Positions 1-6,369 of a stretch of DNA of 9,079 bases are shown one piece after another. Position numbers and translations under genes: made by a program. The notes under the pieces were generated by a model. That model saw only the letters and a list, made by a program, of their open reading frames with translations. It had not been told where the DNA came from and ran no database searches. Numbering within the stretch: the first letter of the stretch is position 1; each line of letters begins with the position of its first letter. This stretch comes from an uncultured bacterium (GTDB taxonomy: Bacteria; Actinomycetota; Coriobacteriia; Coriobacteriales; Coriobacteriaceae): positions 1 to 9,079 of the forward strand of contig CAJMNK010000073.1 in the NCBI GenBank assembly GCA_905214905.1. The letters are read 5' to 3'.

Positions 1-56
1 GGCCAGCGGCAAGTCAAAAGACTATATGCCTACGGGCGAAGGACCACCAAACGAGA

Positions 57-1223
57 CTAGGCAGCCGGGCAGATCTTCTTGAAGAGCTCGATGACATCGT
101 CGAGCGTCGCCTCGCGCGGGTTACCCGGGAAGCAGGCGTCGGCCATAGCGTCCTTGGCCAGAACCTCGATCTCGTCAGCCTTCATGGCCTCGCAGACGTG
201 CGGGATGTTCACGTCGGCAGAGAGCTGCTTGACGGCGGCGATGGCGGCATCGGCGGCCTCGTCGGTGCTCATGCCCGTGGTGTCAACGCCCATGGCGACG
301 GCGACCTTGGCCAGGCGCTCGGTGCAAACCGGCTTGTTGAACTCCATGGCGATCGGCAGCAGCATGGCGCAGGCGACACCGTGCGGGGTATCGTAGTGAG
401 CGGACAGGGTGTGAGCCATGGCGTGGTCGATGCCCAGGCCGACATTGGAGAAGCCCATGCCGGCGACATACTGGCCAAGAGCCATGCCCTCGCGGCCAGA
501 GCCGGGCTGGCCGGACTTGGCCTCGGCAACGGAGTCGCGCAGGTTCTCGCTGATCAGCTTAATAGCCTCAAAGTGGAACATGTCGGAGAGCTCCCAAGCG
601 CCCTTGGTGGTGTAGCCCTCGATGGCGTGGGTCAGAGCGTCCATGCCAGTGGAAGCGGTCAGGCCGGCGGGCATGGAAGCCATCATGTCGGGGTCGACGA
701 CGGCGACCTCGGGGGCGTCGTTAGTGTCGACGCACACGAACTTGCGGACCTTCTCGGGGTCGGTGATGACGTAGTTGATGGTCACCTCGGCAGCGGTACC
801 GGCGGTCGTCGGCACAGCGATGGTGAACACGGCGTGGTTCTTAGTGGGAGCAACGCCCTCGAGGCTGCGGACATCGGCGAACTCAGGGTTGTTGATGATG
901 ATGCCGATAGCCTTGGCGGTGTCCATGGAGGAGCCACCACCAATGGTCACGATAGCGTCAGCCTCGGCGGCCTTGAAGGCCTCGACGCCGTCCTTGACGT
1001 TCTGGATGGTGGGGTTGGGCTTAATCTCGGAGTAGAGGCTCCAAGCGATGCCGGCGGCGTCGAGCTCGTCGGTCACCTTAGCGGTAACGCCAAACTTGAC
1101 CAGATCGGGGTCGGAGCAGACGAAGATCTTCTTGTAGCCACGACGCTGGAGCTCGCCGGGGATCTCCTTGATGGCGCCGGAACCATGGTAAGAAATGGTG
1201 TTGAGAACGAAACGATTAGCCAT
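57..1223 (-). CDS. fucO: Lactaldehyde reductase / iron-containing alcohol dehydrogenase (FucO-like)
   Basis: This 388-residue cytoplasmic enzyme belongs to the group III Fe-dependent alcohol dehydrogenases. FucO reduces L-lactaldehyde to 1,2-propanediol with NADH at the end of anaerobic fucose or rhamnose breakdown. The protein matches E. coli FucO, as I know it, almost end to end: MANR start, NNPEFADVRSLEG (111-123), TTAGTAAEVTINYVITD (139-155), MALGQYVAGMGFSNVGLG (247-264) and GNPREATL near the C-terminus. The nucleotide-binding GGGSSMD is at 95-101. The expected metal ligands are present: Asp195 and His199 in MDALTHAIEGY, His267 in DHAMAH and His281 in TPHG. AGGAGG (1230-1235) sits 6 bases before the ATG, which fixes the start. 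No sugar kinase or aldolase gene is in view, so the pathway rests on the homology; a more general alcohol or propanediol oxidoreductase role remains possible. The terminator would lie beyond the left edge. Confidence 0.88.
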   Translation of the reverse strand: MANRFVLNTISYHGSGAIKEIPGELQRRGYKKIFVCSDPDLVKFGVTAKVTDELDAAGIAWSLYSEIKPNPTIQNVKDGVEAFKAAEADAIVTIGGGSSMDTAKAIGIIINNPEFADVRSLEGVAPTKNHAVFTIAVPTTAGTAAEVTINYVITDPEKVRKFVCVDTNDAPEVAVVDPDMMASMPAGLTASTGMDALTHAIEGYTTKGAWELSDMFHFEAIKLISENLRDSVAEAKSGQPGSGREGMALGQYVAGMGFSNVGLGIDHAMAHTLSAHYDTPHGVACAMLLPIAMEFNKPVCTERLAKVAVAMGVDTTGMSTDEAADAAIAAVKQLSADVNIPHVCEAMKADEIEVLAKDAMADACFPGNPREATLDDVIELFKKICPAA

Positions 1224-1240
1224 TGATAGCCTCCTATCGT

Positions 1241-1267
1241 GCGCGGGGCACCCGTTACGCCCCGCAC
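1241..1267. promoter_or_regulatory. Inverted repeat at the fucO transcription start (operator-like)
   Basis: GCGGGGC (1243-1249) and GCCCCGC (1259-1265) are perfect inverted arms around a 9-base spacer. Extending to 9-base arms (1241-1249 and 1259-1267) gives one mismatch. The right arm touches the predicted -10 box and covers the predicted start site. A complete RNA hairpin would therefore not be in the transcript, and a repressor operator is the more natural reading. No T-run follows on either strand, which argues against a terminator. Confidence 0.35.
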
Positions 1268-1294
1268 TATAAGTCCCATCCTAACGCTTTTGAA
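1266..1294 (-). promoter_or_regulatory. Predicted sigma-70 promoter of the fucO-like gene
   Basis: Reading leftward, TTCAAA (1289-1294, 4 of 6 matches to the -35 consensus) and TATAGT (1266-1271, 5 of 6 to the -10) are separated by exactly 17 bases. The transcript would start near 1259, leaving a leader of about 36 bases that contains the AGGAGG. This is a by-eye consensus match only. Confidence 0.45.
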
Positions 1295-1323
1295 ACAAAA
1301 AACACGTGAGAACGTCAAATAGT

Positions 1324-1337
1324 TTAAAGCGCTTCAA
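1324..1337. promoter_or_regulatory. LacI/cre-like operator TTAAAGCGCTTCAA
   Basis: This 14-base sequence is a dyad with 12 of 14 positions symmetric and a central CG, the shape typical of LacI-family and CcpA-type operators. It is centred about 71 bases upstream of the predicted fucO start. That position would suit an activator or a catabolite regulator of a fermentation gene. The regulator is not in the window and a chance match is possible. Confidence 0.3.
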
Positions 1338-1458
1338 CATACTAACGGAGCCTTAGCCCTTCCCTCCCGACAGCAGCGAAGGCTAGATTATAGGAGCAAT
1401 CGCCCAAAGAATACGACCAACTCAGTCTATAAATTGTTTCTGTTTTAGCAATATATGT

Positions 1459-1487
1459 TTGACAATACGTTTATAAAAGGATACTTT
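1459..1487 (+). promoter_or_regulatory. Predicted promoter for the LURP-one-like gene
   Basis: A perfect -35 hexamer TTGACA (1459-1464) is followed after 17 bases by TACTTT (1482-1487), a weak -10, in AT-rich sequence. Transcription would start near 1494 and give a leader of about 140 bases before the gene at 1636. An alternative TATAGT at 1487-1492 is too far from the -35 for good spacing. Confidence 0.4.
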
Positions 1488-1545
1488 ATAGTAAATAAAA
1501 TGCATGCAGCAAATAGCGTCATTCATTTTGTTAGAAATTGCCCAT

Positions 1546-1571
1546 GCGGTTATTGCAGCTGCATGTACCGC
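1546..1571. repeat. 26-bp dyad in the leader of the LURP-one-like gene
   Basis: GCGGT (1546-1550) pairs with ACCGC (1567-1571), and TGCAGCTGCA (1554-1563) is a perfect 10-bp palindrome sharing the same centre. Ten of 13 positions are symmetric. A second inverted pair, CATGCAGC (1503-1510) and GCTGCATG (1558-1565), overlaps it, so two competing folds are possible. It could be an operator or a leader RNA structure. Confidence 0.3.
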
Positions 1572-1635
1572 AACGTACAGCGCAATTCTCCGCACGAAGT
1601 AGAAGACGGTTCCAATTCGATCGAGGCGATGACGC

Positions 1636-2175
1636 GTGATGGCTACTGGTCCTAAATCGAGCAAGACGGCTACAAACGAATATCGAATCTCAATTGAAGG
1701 TAATCCTTATCCGCATACTCTGGCTCTCATCAACCCAGCGGGAGACAACCTCAACATCAAAAGACATGGGTTCACGGGTCCACTAGGACAGCTATCGAGT
1801 CTTAAATATACCGTTTATGACGATGCGAATGAAAAACTCTTCACTGTCGTCGACGGTGGCTTTAGCAACATGCCCAGGGTTGCGCTCATCATCGAACACA
1901 AGGAAGTTGCGGTGTTCGATTATGGTCTAAACAGACTTGAGATGAAGTGCGTAACGAACATACCGAATTACGCAATAAAAGGTAACTTCCTATTTGGAGA
2001 TTACGATATATTCAGCCAACAGGAAGTGAAGCTATCTTCAGTTATCGTCCTTCAATGTGATAAACAATCGTGCTTTAGCATACAGGTTTTGGATAAAGCC
2101 GAATTAGCCGCCGCAATTGGAATACCTACAGCCATTGCCCTTCTTAGGGCTCGGATTGAAGAGCATCTCGAATAA
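1636..2175 (+). CDS. LURP-one / tubby-like fold protein, function unknown
   Basis: This soluble 179-residue protein has no signal peptide. From about residue 57 it shows the repeating strand-turn-strand layout of LURP-one-related (YxjI/LOR, tubby-like) proteins: YTVYDDANEKLFTVVD (58-73), VALIIEHKEVAVFDY (82-96), a segment starting NYAIKGNFLFGDYDIF (111-126), a strand pair around 131-153, and a closing hydrophobic helix (155-179) like the buried helix of that fold. The assignment rests on pattern and is moderate. Bacterial members have no settled biochemical role. The start is GTG at 1636 with GAGG (1623-1626) 9 bases upstream; ATG at 1639 is equally readable, and an in-frame TGA at 1630-1632 excludes anything longer. 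The bases 1801-1860 have 26 G/C of 60, against 37 of 60 in a comparable ygiQ line (4861-4920), suggesting acquired DNA. The gene stands alone. Confidence 0.6.
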   Translation: MMATGPKSSKTATNEYRISIEGNPYPHTLALINPAGDNLNIKRHGFTGPLGQLSSLKYTVYDDANEKLFTVVDGGFSNMPRVALIIEHKEVAVFDYGLNRLEMKCVTNIPNYAIKGNFLFGDYDIFSQQEVKLSSVIVLQCDKQSCFSIQVLDKAELAAAIGIPTAIALLRARIEEHLE

Positions 2176-2185
2176 ATCGCAAAAA

Positions 2186-2251
2186 GCAGTTCGTAACAAC
2201 ATTCAGGAGCTAGATAGTTTTTCTGGCTCCTGAATGTTGTTACGAACATGC
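2186..2251. terminator. Very long inverted repeat, probable terminator of the yoaK-like gene
   Basis: Arms 2189-2210 and 2226-2247 are perfect 22-base inverse complements. Pairing continues inward by one G-U and three Watson-Crick pairs to leave a 7-base loop. Outward, GCA/TGC adds three pairs past one bulged base, for a stem of about 29 bp. Reading leftward, the stem is followed at once by five Ts (2185-2181), so it can terminate the yoaK-like gene whose stop is at 2255-2257. Rightward there is no T-run after it, though it also lies just beyond the LURP-one-like gene. The stem is far longer than usual for an intrinsic terminator. Confidence 0.6.
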
Positions 2252-2254
2252 ACC

Positions 2255-2974
2255 TTAGCGCTTAAGACTCGTGGTCTGCCAGTCAGCTACGATGCGGGCC
2301 CATTTCCTGTGCAAGTCGCGTTCGCGATCGATAAACATGATGGCAAACGCGATAAACAGCAGCATGCTCGCCACCGCAATGGCGTGCAGCCCCATGCGCT
2401 CGATGCACCAGTTGCCCAGCACGGCGCCAAACACAAAGGTGAAGATCACGCCAAAGTACAGCAGGCCGTTTTCCAAAAAGCCGCGCTTGTGGGTGATGAT
2501 GTAATCGTCCACGTTTTGCAGTGCGTTGCGCAAGTTGCCGATGCACATGGTCGTGGCGATGCCGTGACCGTGGATCTTGCGGAAGCTCTCGACCTGCATG
2601 CCGCAGGCAAACGAAGTGAAGCAGTTGGCGAGCAGGTTGAAATCGCCACCGGGAATAAAACTCACGCCCAGCAAGATGACGGCTTCAAAGAACACCGTCA
2701 CCTGGCGCCAGTGAATCACACTGCCAAACCGCTCGTGAACCAGGTCGGCAAGCATAATGCCCACGGCAAACGACACCACGGGGAAGAAATAGCGTCCCGC
2801 CAGCGCCCAGTTGCCCTCCGAGATGCTTACACCCACGAGCAGGATGTTGCCCGTCTGAGCGTTTGCGAAAACATGGTCGCGCCCTATGTACGAATAGACG
2901 TCCATAAAGCCACCGGCGAGCGCCAAGATGATGCCCAGCTCAATAGACTCCGATATCTGTTTGGCACGCTGCAT
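2255..2974 (-). CDS. YoaK family (DUF1275) membrane protein
   Basis: This 239-residue inner-membrane protein has about six hydrophobic segments (roughly 12-30, 40-52, 60-80, 92-108, 168-190 and 195-215). The family signature is clear: ALAGGFMDVYSYI (18-30), then HVFANAQTGNILLVGV (34-49), and in the second half ATTMCIGNLRN (140-150). Length is typical for DUF1275 proteins. Their function is not established; a transport role is often assumed. The ATG at 2974 is chosen because AGGAGG (2985-2990) lies 10 bases upstream and the family begins here. The open frame continues upstream to 3211, but that part is unlike the family and would run into the ygiQ promoter. It is divergent from ygiQ and ends 4 bases from the long inverted repeat, its probable terminator. 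Confidence 0.83.
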   Translation of the reverse strand: MQRAKQISESIELGIILALAGGFMDVYSYIGRDHVFANAQTGNILLVGVSISEGNWALAGRYFFPVVSFAVGIMLADLVHERFGSVIHWRQVTVFFEAVILLGVSFIPGGDFNLLANCFTSFACGMQVESFRKIHGHGIATTMCIGNLRNALQNVDDYIITHKRGFLENGLLYFGVIFTFVFGAVLGNWCIERMGLHAIAVASMLLFIAFAIMFIDRERDLHRKWARIVADWQTTSLKR

Positions 2975-3158
2975 CGTCGTGCATCCTCCTTGTTGACGAC
3001 CCTCTCGTGCGTTGGCGGAAACATAGCCGCCGTTCATACTGTAACCCATTGACAACATGGCGCGCCCACGAGACGGGTCTCCCAATGCGCAGATACACAG
3101 TCTGGAAACAAACCGTGAGCGCGGCGCCACACCCGATGCCCGACGCCTCGTGTACTCC

Positions 3159-3193
3159 ACCAGTCTTTTTAGCCCCGTCCCAAAAAGACTGGT
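3159..3193. repeat. Perfect 12-bp inverted repeat upstream of ygiQ
   Basis: ACCAGTCTTTTT (3159-3170) and AAAAAGACTGGT (3182-3193) are perfect inverse complements around an 11-base GC-rich loop (3171-3181). The right arm abuts TACAAT (3194-3199), the likely ygiQ -10. It could be an operator, a remnant of a mobile palindrome, or a leftover terminator. The loop strand read leftward contains GGGACGGGG, which resembles the GGGGAC repeats near 6330 and 6720. Confidence 0.45.
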
Positions 3194-3199
3194 TACAAT
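3194..3199 (+). promoter_or_regulatory. Possible -10 box of ygiQ
   Basis: TACAAT matches 5 of 6 of the -10 consensus and would place the start near 3206, giving a leader of about 25 bases. No good -35 exists at 16-18 bases upstream, where the loop of the inverted repeat lies. An activator or a non-standard promoter would be needed. Confidence 0.3.
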
Positions 3200-3230
3200 T
3201 ACGTGCAGCATACAAACACCGGGAGGGATC

Positions 3231-5366
3231 GTGGCAAAAAAGCCTCAGCACGCTCAGAATAACCAGCGCAGTCAGCAGGGCAAACAGGGCCAGCAGCAAA
3301 AGCGCAGCGGCAAGGCCCAGGGCGGCCACGCCGCTCATACCCCGGCAGCGCCCGCCCGTCCCTGGCGCCCGGGCCGCGATAAGTTCCTCCCCGTCAGCCG
3401 CGCCGATATGGACGCGCGCGGTTGGGACCAGTGTGACTTCGTCTACATCTGCGGCGACGCCTACGTGGACCACCCCAGCTTTGGTATGGCCATCATCAGC
3501 CGCGTACTCGACGCGCACGGCTACAAAGTGGGCATCATCTGTCAGCCCGACTGGACCGACCCCGCCAGCATCACGGTGCTCGGCGAGCCTCGCCTGGGCT
3601 TTCTCGTCAGTGCCGGTAACATGGACTCCATGGTCAACCACTATTCGGTGACCAAGCACCGCCGCCACACCGACGCCTATACCCCCGGTGGCGAGGAGGG
3701 GCACCGCCCCAATCGTGCCGTCACGGTCTACGGCAACCTCATCCGCCAGACGTTCAAGGACGCTCCCATCATCATCGGCGGCATCGAGGCAAGCCTGCGC
3801 CGCCTGGCCCACTACGACTACTGGCAGGACAAGCTCAAGCGCTCGGTACTGCTCGACTCGGGCGCCGACATCCTCATCTACGGCATGGGCGAGCACGCGA
3901 TCGTCGAGATCGCTGACGCGCTCGACGCCGGACTGCCCGTCGATCAGATCACCTATATCAACGGCACCGTCTACCGCACCAGCTCGCTCGACGAGGTCTA
4001 TGACTACGACCTGCTTCCCAGCTGGGACGACCTTGCCGCCGACAAGCTCAACTACGCGCGCAGCTTTAACGTGCAGCAGCAGAATATGGACCCCATCACC
4101 GGACATCGCCTGGTAGAGCCCTACCCCAACAGCGTCTATGTGGTACAGAACCCGCCGTCGGCAACACTCACCACCGATGAGATGGACGAGATGGCCGAGC
4201 TCCCCTACGCACGCGATTGGCATCCCGACTACGACGCGGCGGGCGGCGTGCCGGCCTTTGCCGAGATCAAGTTTTCCATTAGCTCCAACCGCGGCTGTTT
4301 TGGCGAGTGCTCGTTTTGCGCCCTCACCTTCCACCAGGGCCGCGTGCTGCAGATGCGCAGCCACGACTCGATCATGCGCGAGGCCGAGCTGCTCACACAC
4401 GATCCCGAGTTTAAGGGCTACATCAACGACGTGGGCGGACCGACGGCAAACTTTAGCCGTCCCGCCTGCGACAAGCAGCTCAAGCACGGCGTATGCAAGA
4501 ACAAGCGCTGCCTGTGGCCAAGCGTGTGCAAGAACATGGTGGTCGACGAGAGCGGCTACACGCAGCTGCTGCGCGACCTGCGCCAGCTGCCGGGCGTCAA
4601 GAAGGTCTTTGTCCGCAGCGGCATCCGCTTTGACTACACCATGGCCGATGCCTCGGACGAGTTTTTGCGCGAGCTTTTGGAGCACCATGTCTCGGGCCAG
4701 CTGCGCGTAGCGCCCGAGCACGTGAGCGATGCAGTGCTGTCCGTGATGGGCAAGCCGAGCCGCGCCGTCTACGATGCGTTCTGCCGTAAGTTTGAACGTC
4801 TGAACCGCGAATACGGACTCAAGCAGTACGTGGTGCCATATCTGATCTCGAGCCACCCGGGCTCAACCATGAAGGAAGCTGTGGACCTTGCCGAGGCCGT
4901 GCGCGACATGGGCTACATGCCCGAGCAGGTGCAGGACTTCTACCCCACCCCGTCCACCATGTCGACCTGCATGTACTACACCGGCGTGGACCCGCGCACC
5001 ATGGAGCCGATCTATGTAGCGCGCGACCCGCACGAGAAGGCCATGCAGCGCGCGCTCATCCAGTACCGCAAGCCCGAGAACTACAAGCTCGTGCGCGAGG
5101 CACTGGAAAAGGCTGGCCGTCGCGATCTGATCGGCTACACCAAGCATTGCCTGATTCGCCCCGTGCCGCCGCGCCCGGGCGAGACGTCTGCTGGCGGTGG
5201 GCATGGCACCGGCAAGAAGGGCGGCAAGCCGCACGGTGACGCCGCCGGCAAGGGACCCAAGGGCAGCAAGGGTCACGGCGGCATGTCGCGCGCGCAGAAC
5301 ACCGCAGGCCGCAACCGCGCAGCTCAGGGGCGTCAGGGTGCCAACGGAGGCGGTCGCCGCAACTAG
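3231..5366 (+). CDS. ygiQ: YgiQ family radical SAM protein
   Basis: This 711-residue cytoplasmic protein of the YgiQ/UPF0313 family has a radical SAM core. The conserved N-terminal region is obvious: GDAYVDHPSFGMAII (75-89), SAGNMDSM (127-134), IIGGIEASLRRLAHYDYW (181-198) and LLDSGADILIYGMG (207-220). The [4Fe-4S]-SAM motif CxxxCxxC is at Cys356, Cys360 and Cys363 (RGCFGECSFC). Four more cysteines (413, 422, 427, 433) surround a CLWPSVC segment, which E. coli YgiQ also has. The C-terminal DUF3362-type region (about 560-645) is followed by a 66-residue Gly/Lys/Arg/Ala-rich tail, and the first 45 residues are rich in Gln, Lys and Ala. The substrate of the family is unknown. GTG at 3231 follows GGGAGG (3221-3226); the open frame extends upstream to 3057 but those 58 residues are unlike the family. 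Its stop overlaps that of the CPBP gene. Confidence 0.9.
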   Translation: MAKKPQHAQNNQRSQQGKQGQQQKRSGKAQGGHAAHTPAAPARPWRPGRDKFLPVSRADMDARGWDQCDFVYICGDAYVDHPSFGMAIISRVLDAHGYKVGIICQPDWTDPASITVLGEPRLGFLVSAGNMDSMVNHYSVTKHRRHTDAYTPGGEEGHRPNRAVTVYGNLIRQTFKDAPIIIGGIEASLRRLAHYDYWQDKLKRSVLLDSGADILIYGMGEHAIVEIADALDAGLPVDQITYINGTVYRTSSLDEVYDYDLLPSWDDLAADKLNYARSFNVQQQNMDPITGHRLVEPYPNSVYVVQNPPSATLTTDEMDEMAELPYARDWHPDYDAAGGVPAFAEIKFSISSNRGCFGECSFCALTFHQGRVLQMRSHDSIMREAELLTHDPEFKGYINDVGGPTANFSRPACDKQLKHGVCKNKRCLWPSVCKNMVVDESGYTQLLRDLRQLPGVKKVFVRSGIRFDYTMADASDEFLRELLEHHVSGQLRVAPEHVSDAVLSVMGKPSRAVYDAFCRKFERLNREYGLKQYVVPYLISSHPGSTMKEAVDLAEAVRDMGYMPEQVQDFYPTPSTMSTCMYYTGVDPRTMEPIYVARDPHEKAMQRALIQYRKPENYKLVREALEKAGRRDLIGYTKHCLIRPVPPRPGETSAGGGHGTGKKGGKPHGDAAGKGPKGSKGHGGMSRAQNTAGRNRAAQGRQGANGGGRRN

Positions 5367-6274
5367 CGAAATGGTGCTCTCGCTGCGTCCATCCCACACG
5401 CTTGGCGCAGCGAGCGCATTGCCTCCACCAGGATCACGCCGGCGATTGCGACCGTGATTATCACGTCGAACGGCGTGTTCACAAACCAGAGCAACGTCAT
5501 GAGATACGAGCCGGCATTAAAGGCAAAGTGCAACAGGATCGTGTAGCGGAGCTTTCCGGTCGTCACGAGCACCCAGCCAAAAATGAGGCCGGCAGCGCCC
5601 GCATAGCAGCCCTGTACCCAATTCATGTGCATAAAGCCGAAGATTGCCGCCTGCAGTACGATTGCCGCGGCGATACCCCACGTGCTCGGGGCCGCCCAAG
5701 GCACCATGGCGCCGTCCTGCGCACCCGCACGACGCCGGCGCTTCCAGAGCGGACGGCACTGCGGGTTAAATGCTCGGAGCGAAAACTCAAAAATGATGCC
5801 GCGCACCAGCAACTCCTCGCAAAACGGAGCGCCGAGCACCGTGGTCAGGACGGCCAGGTAGCTCGTGTCGCCCATGCCTGTTTCCTCGACAAGTTCACTG
5901 TAGTCGGCCGCGACCTCGGGCAACAGCGACAGCACGGCGTCGGTCACGTAGCCAACGACCACCTGCAGGGCAAGGCCGATCACGATAACGCAGGCGATGC
6001 GCCTCCATGCTTTGCCTGCTCCCCCGCCAAGCGGGCGCTCGCCCTGCCAGCGCGTCATAAACGAGCGCGGCCACAGATAACGCCACCACAGCAGCGCCAT
6101 CAAAAACGACGCCATCTGCGCGGCAGCCTGAAGCAATTGAATATCGAGGTCGTCAATCGAAAAGCCCATGAAAACCGATGCGACGCCCAGAGCGGAGAAC
6201 AAAACCACGCTCAGAGCGATATCGGCAGCGACGACGCCAAAACAGGCAAGCGCCCAAACCAGCGCATTGAGCAT
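5363..6274 (-). CDS. CPBP family intramembrane metalloprotease
   Basis: This 303-residue multi-pass membrane protein belongs to the CPBP (CAAX protease and bacteriocin-processing, Abi/Rce1-like) family. The three catalytic motifs are intact: EELLVRG with Glu153, Glu154 and Arg158; FGFMH with His216; and HFAFN with His249 and Asn253. About seven hydrophobic segments surround them, and a basic loop (around residues 172-190) separates motifs one and two. Such proteins cleave near prenylated or bacteriocin-type substrates, or act in self-immunity; no bacteriocin gene is nearby, so the role here is open. ATG at 6274 is chosen because GGAGGAGG lies just upstream (about 6280-6287). A start at 6328 would add 18 residues from the palindromic repeat and is rejected. 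The gene starts 50 bases after the antitoxin stop and may share its transcript. Confidence 0.85.
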   Translation of the reverse strand: MLNALVWALACFGVVAADIALSVVLFSALGVASVFMGFSIDDLDIQLLQAAAQMASFLMALLWWRYLWPRSFMTRWQGERPLGGGAGKAWRRIACVIVIGLALQVVVGYVTDAVLSLLPEVAADYSELVEETGMGDTSYLAVLTTVLGAPFCEELLVRGIIFEFSLRAFNPQCRPLWKRRRRAGAQDGAMVPWAAPSTWGIAAAIVLQAAIFGFMHMNWVQGCYAGAAGLIFGWVLVTTGKLRYTILLHFAFNAGSYLMTLLWFVNTPFDVIITVAIAGVILVEAMRSLRQACGMDAARAPFR

Positions 6275-6303
6275 GCCAACCTCCTCCCGACGGGTAGTCA
6301 TAT

Positions 6304-6341
6304 AAGAACGTCCCCAACGACTAGTCATTGGGGACGTTCTT
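6304..6341. repeat. Nearly perfect 38-bp palindrome
   Basis: AAGAACGTCCCCAA (6304-6317) and TTGGGGACGTTCTT (6328-6341) are perfect inverted arms, and the centre GACTAGTC (6319-6326) is itself a perfect palindrome. Only C6318/A6327 breaks symmetry, giving 18 of 19 pairs. No T-run follows on either side, so it is not a standard terminator. It resembles REP-type palindromes mobilised by Y1 transposases (RAYT), none of which is in the window. Confidence 0.7.
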
Positions 6342-6369
6342 CAACGACCAGCCGTTGGGGACAGTCTTT
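6316..6369. repeat. 27-bp imperfect tandem repeat with GTTGGGGAC core
   Basis: Unit one (6316-6342) and unit two (6343-6369) agree at 21 of 27 positions and share AACGAC at their left end and TTGGGGAC in the middle. Unit one supplies the right part of the 38-bp palindrome. The repeat forms the last 14 codons and the stop of the antitoxin gene, which suggests it was inserted or expanded there. Confidence 0.6.

Larger units (their letters stand above)
1224..1635. other. Non-coding region between divergent fucO-like and LURP-one-like genes
   Basis: This 412-base gap has no convincing gene. Its left third is GC-rich and holds the fucO ribosome binding site, the 1241-1267 inverted repeat and the fucO promoter. 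From about 1290 it becomes AT-rich, with the 1324-1337 dyad, an imperfect short hairpin (1354-1362 with 1378-1385), a rightward promoter (1459-1487) and a dyad at 1546-1571. The two open frames here (1455-1655 rightward and 1422-1664 leftward) overlap each other, lack ribosome binding sites and resemble nothing I know. Confidence 0.6.

Noticed and set aside
198..1226. A 342-codon rightward open frame opposite the fucO-like gene
   Set aside because: The Gly/Asp/Val/His-rich translation is a mirror of the FucO reading frame; it has no ribosome site or recognisable domain.
1241..1267. Inverted repeat read as a Rho-independent terminator
   Set aside because: No T-run on either strand, and it lies at a predicted promoter rather than after a gene.
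1455..1655. A 66-codon Cys-containing rightward frame before the LURP-one-like gene
   Set aside because: Its first codon overlaps the predicted -35 region, the next ATG (1500) has no ribosome site, and it overlaps the start of the next gene.
2975..3211. Long N-terminal extension of the YoaK-like protein
   Set aside because: The added 79 residues are basic and not family-like. AGGAGG sits correctly for the ATG at 2974, and the extension would cover the ygiQ promoter region.
3057..3230. Longer ygiQ start
   Set aside because: The 58 extra residues are not conserved in YgiQ proteins and cross the inverted repeat; GTG at 3231 has GGGAGG just upstream.
2940..4856. A 638-codon leftward open frame opposite ygiQ
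   Set aside because: It is antisense to the well-supported YgiQ gene. Its composition (rich in Ala, Val, His, Asp and Gly) is the usual shadow of GC-rich coding DNA, and it matches no family I know.
6304..6341. 38-bp palindrome as a terminator of the antitoxin transcript
   Set aside because: It is followed leftward by TATATGACT rather than a T-run, and it overlaps the coding sequence and a tandem repeat; a REP-like origin fits better.
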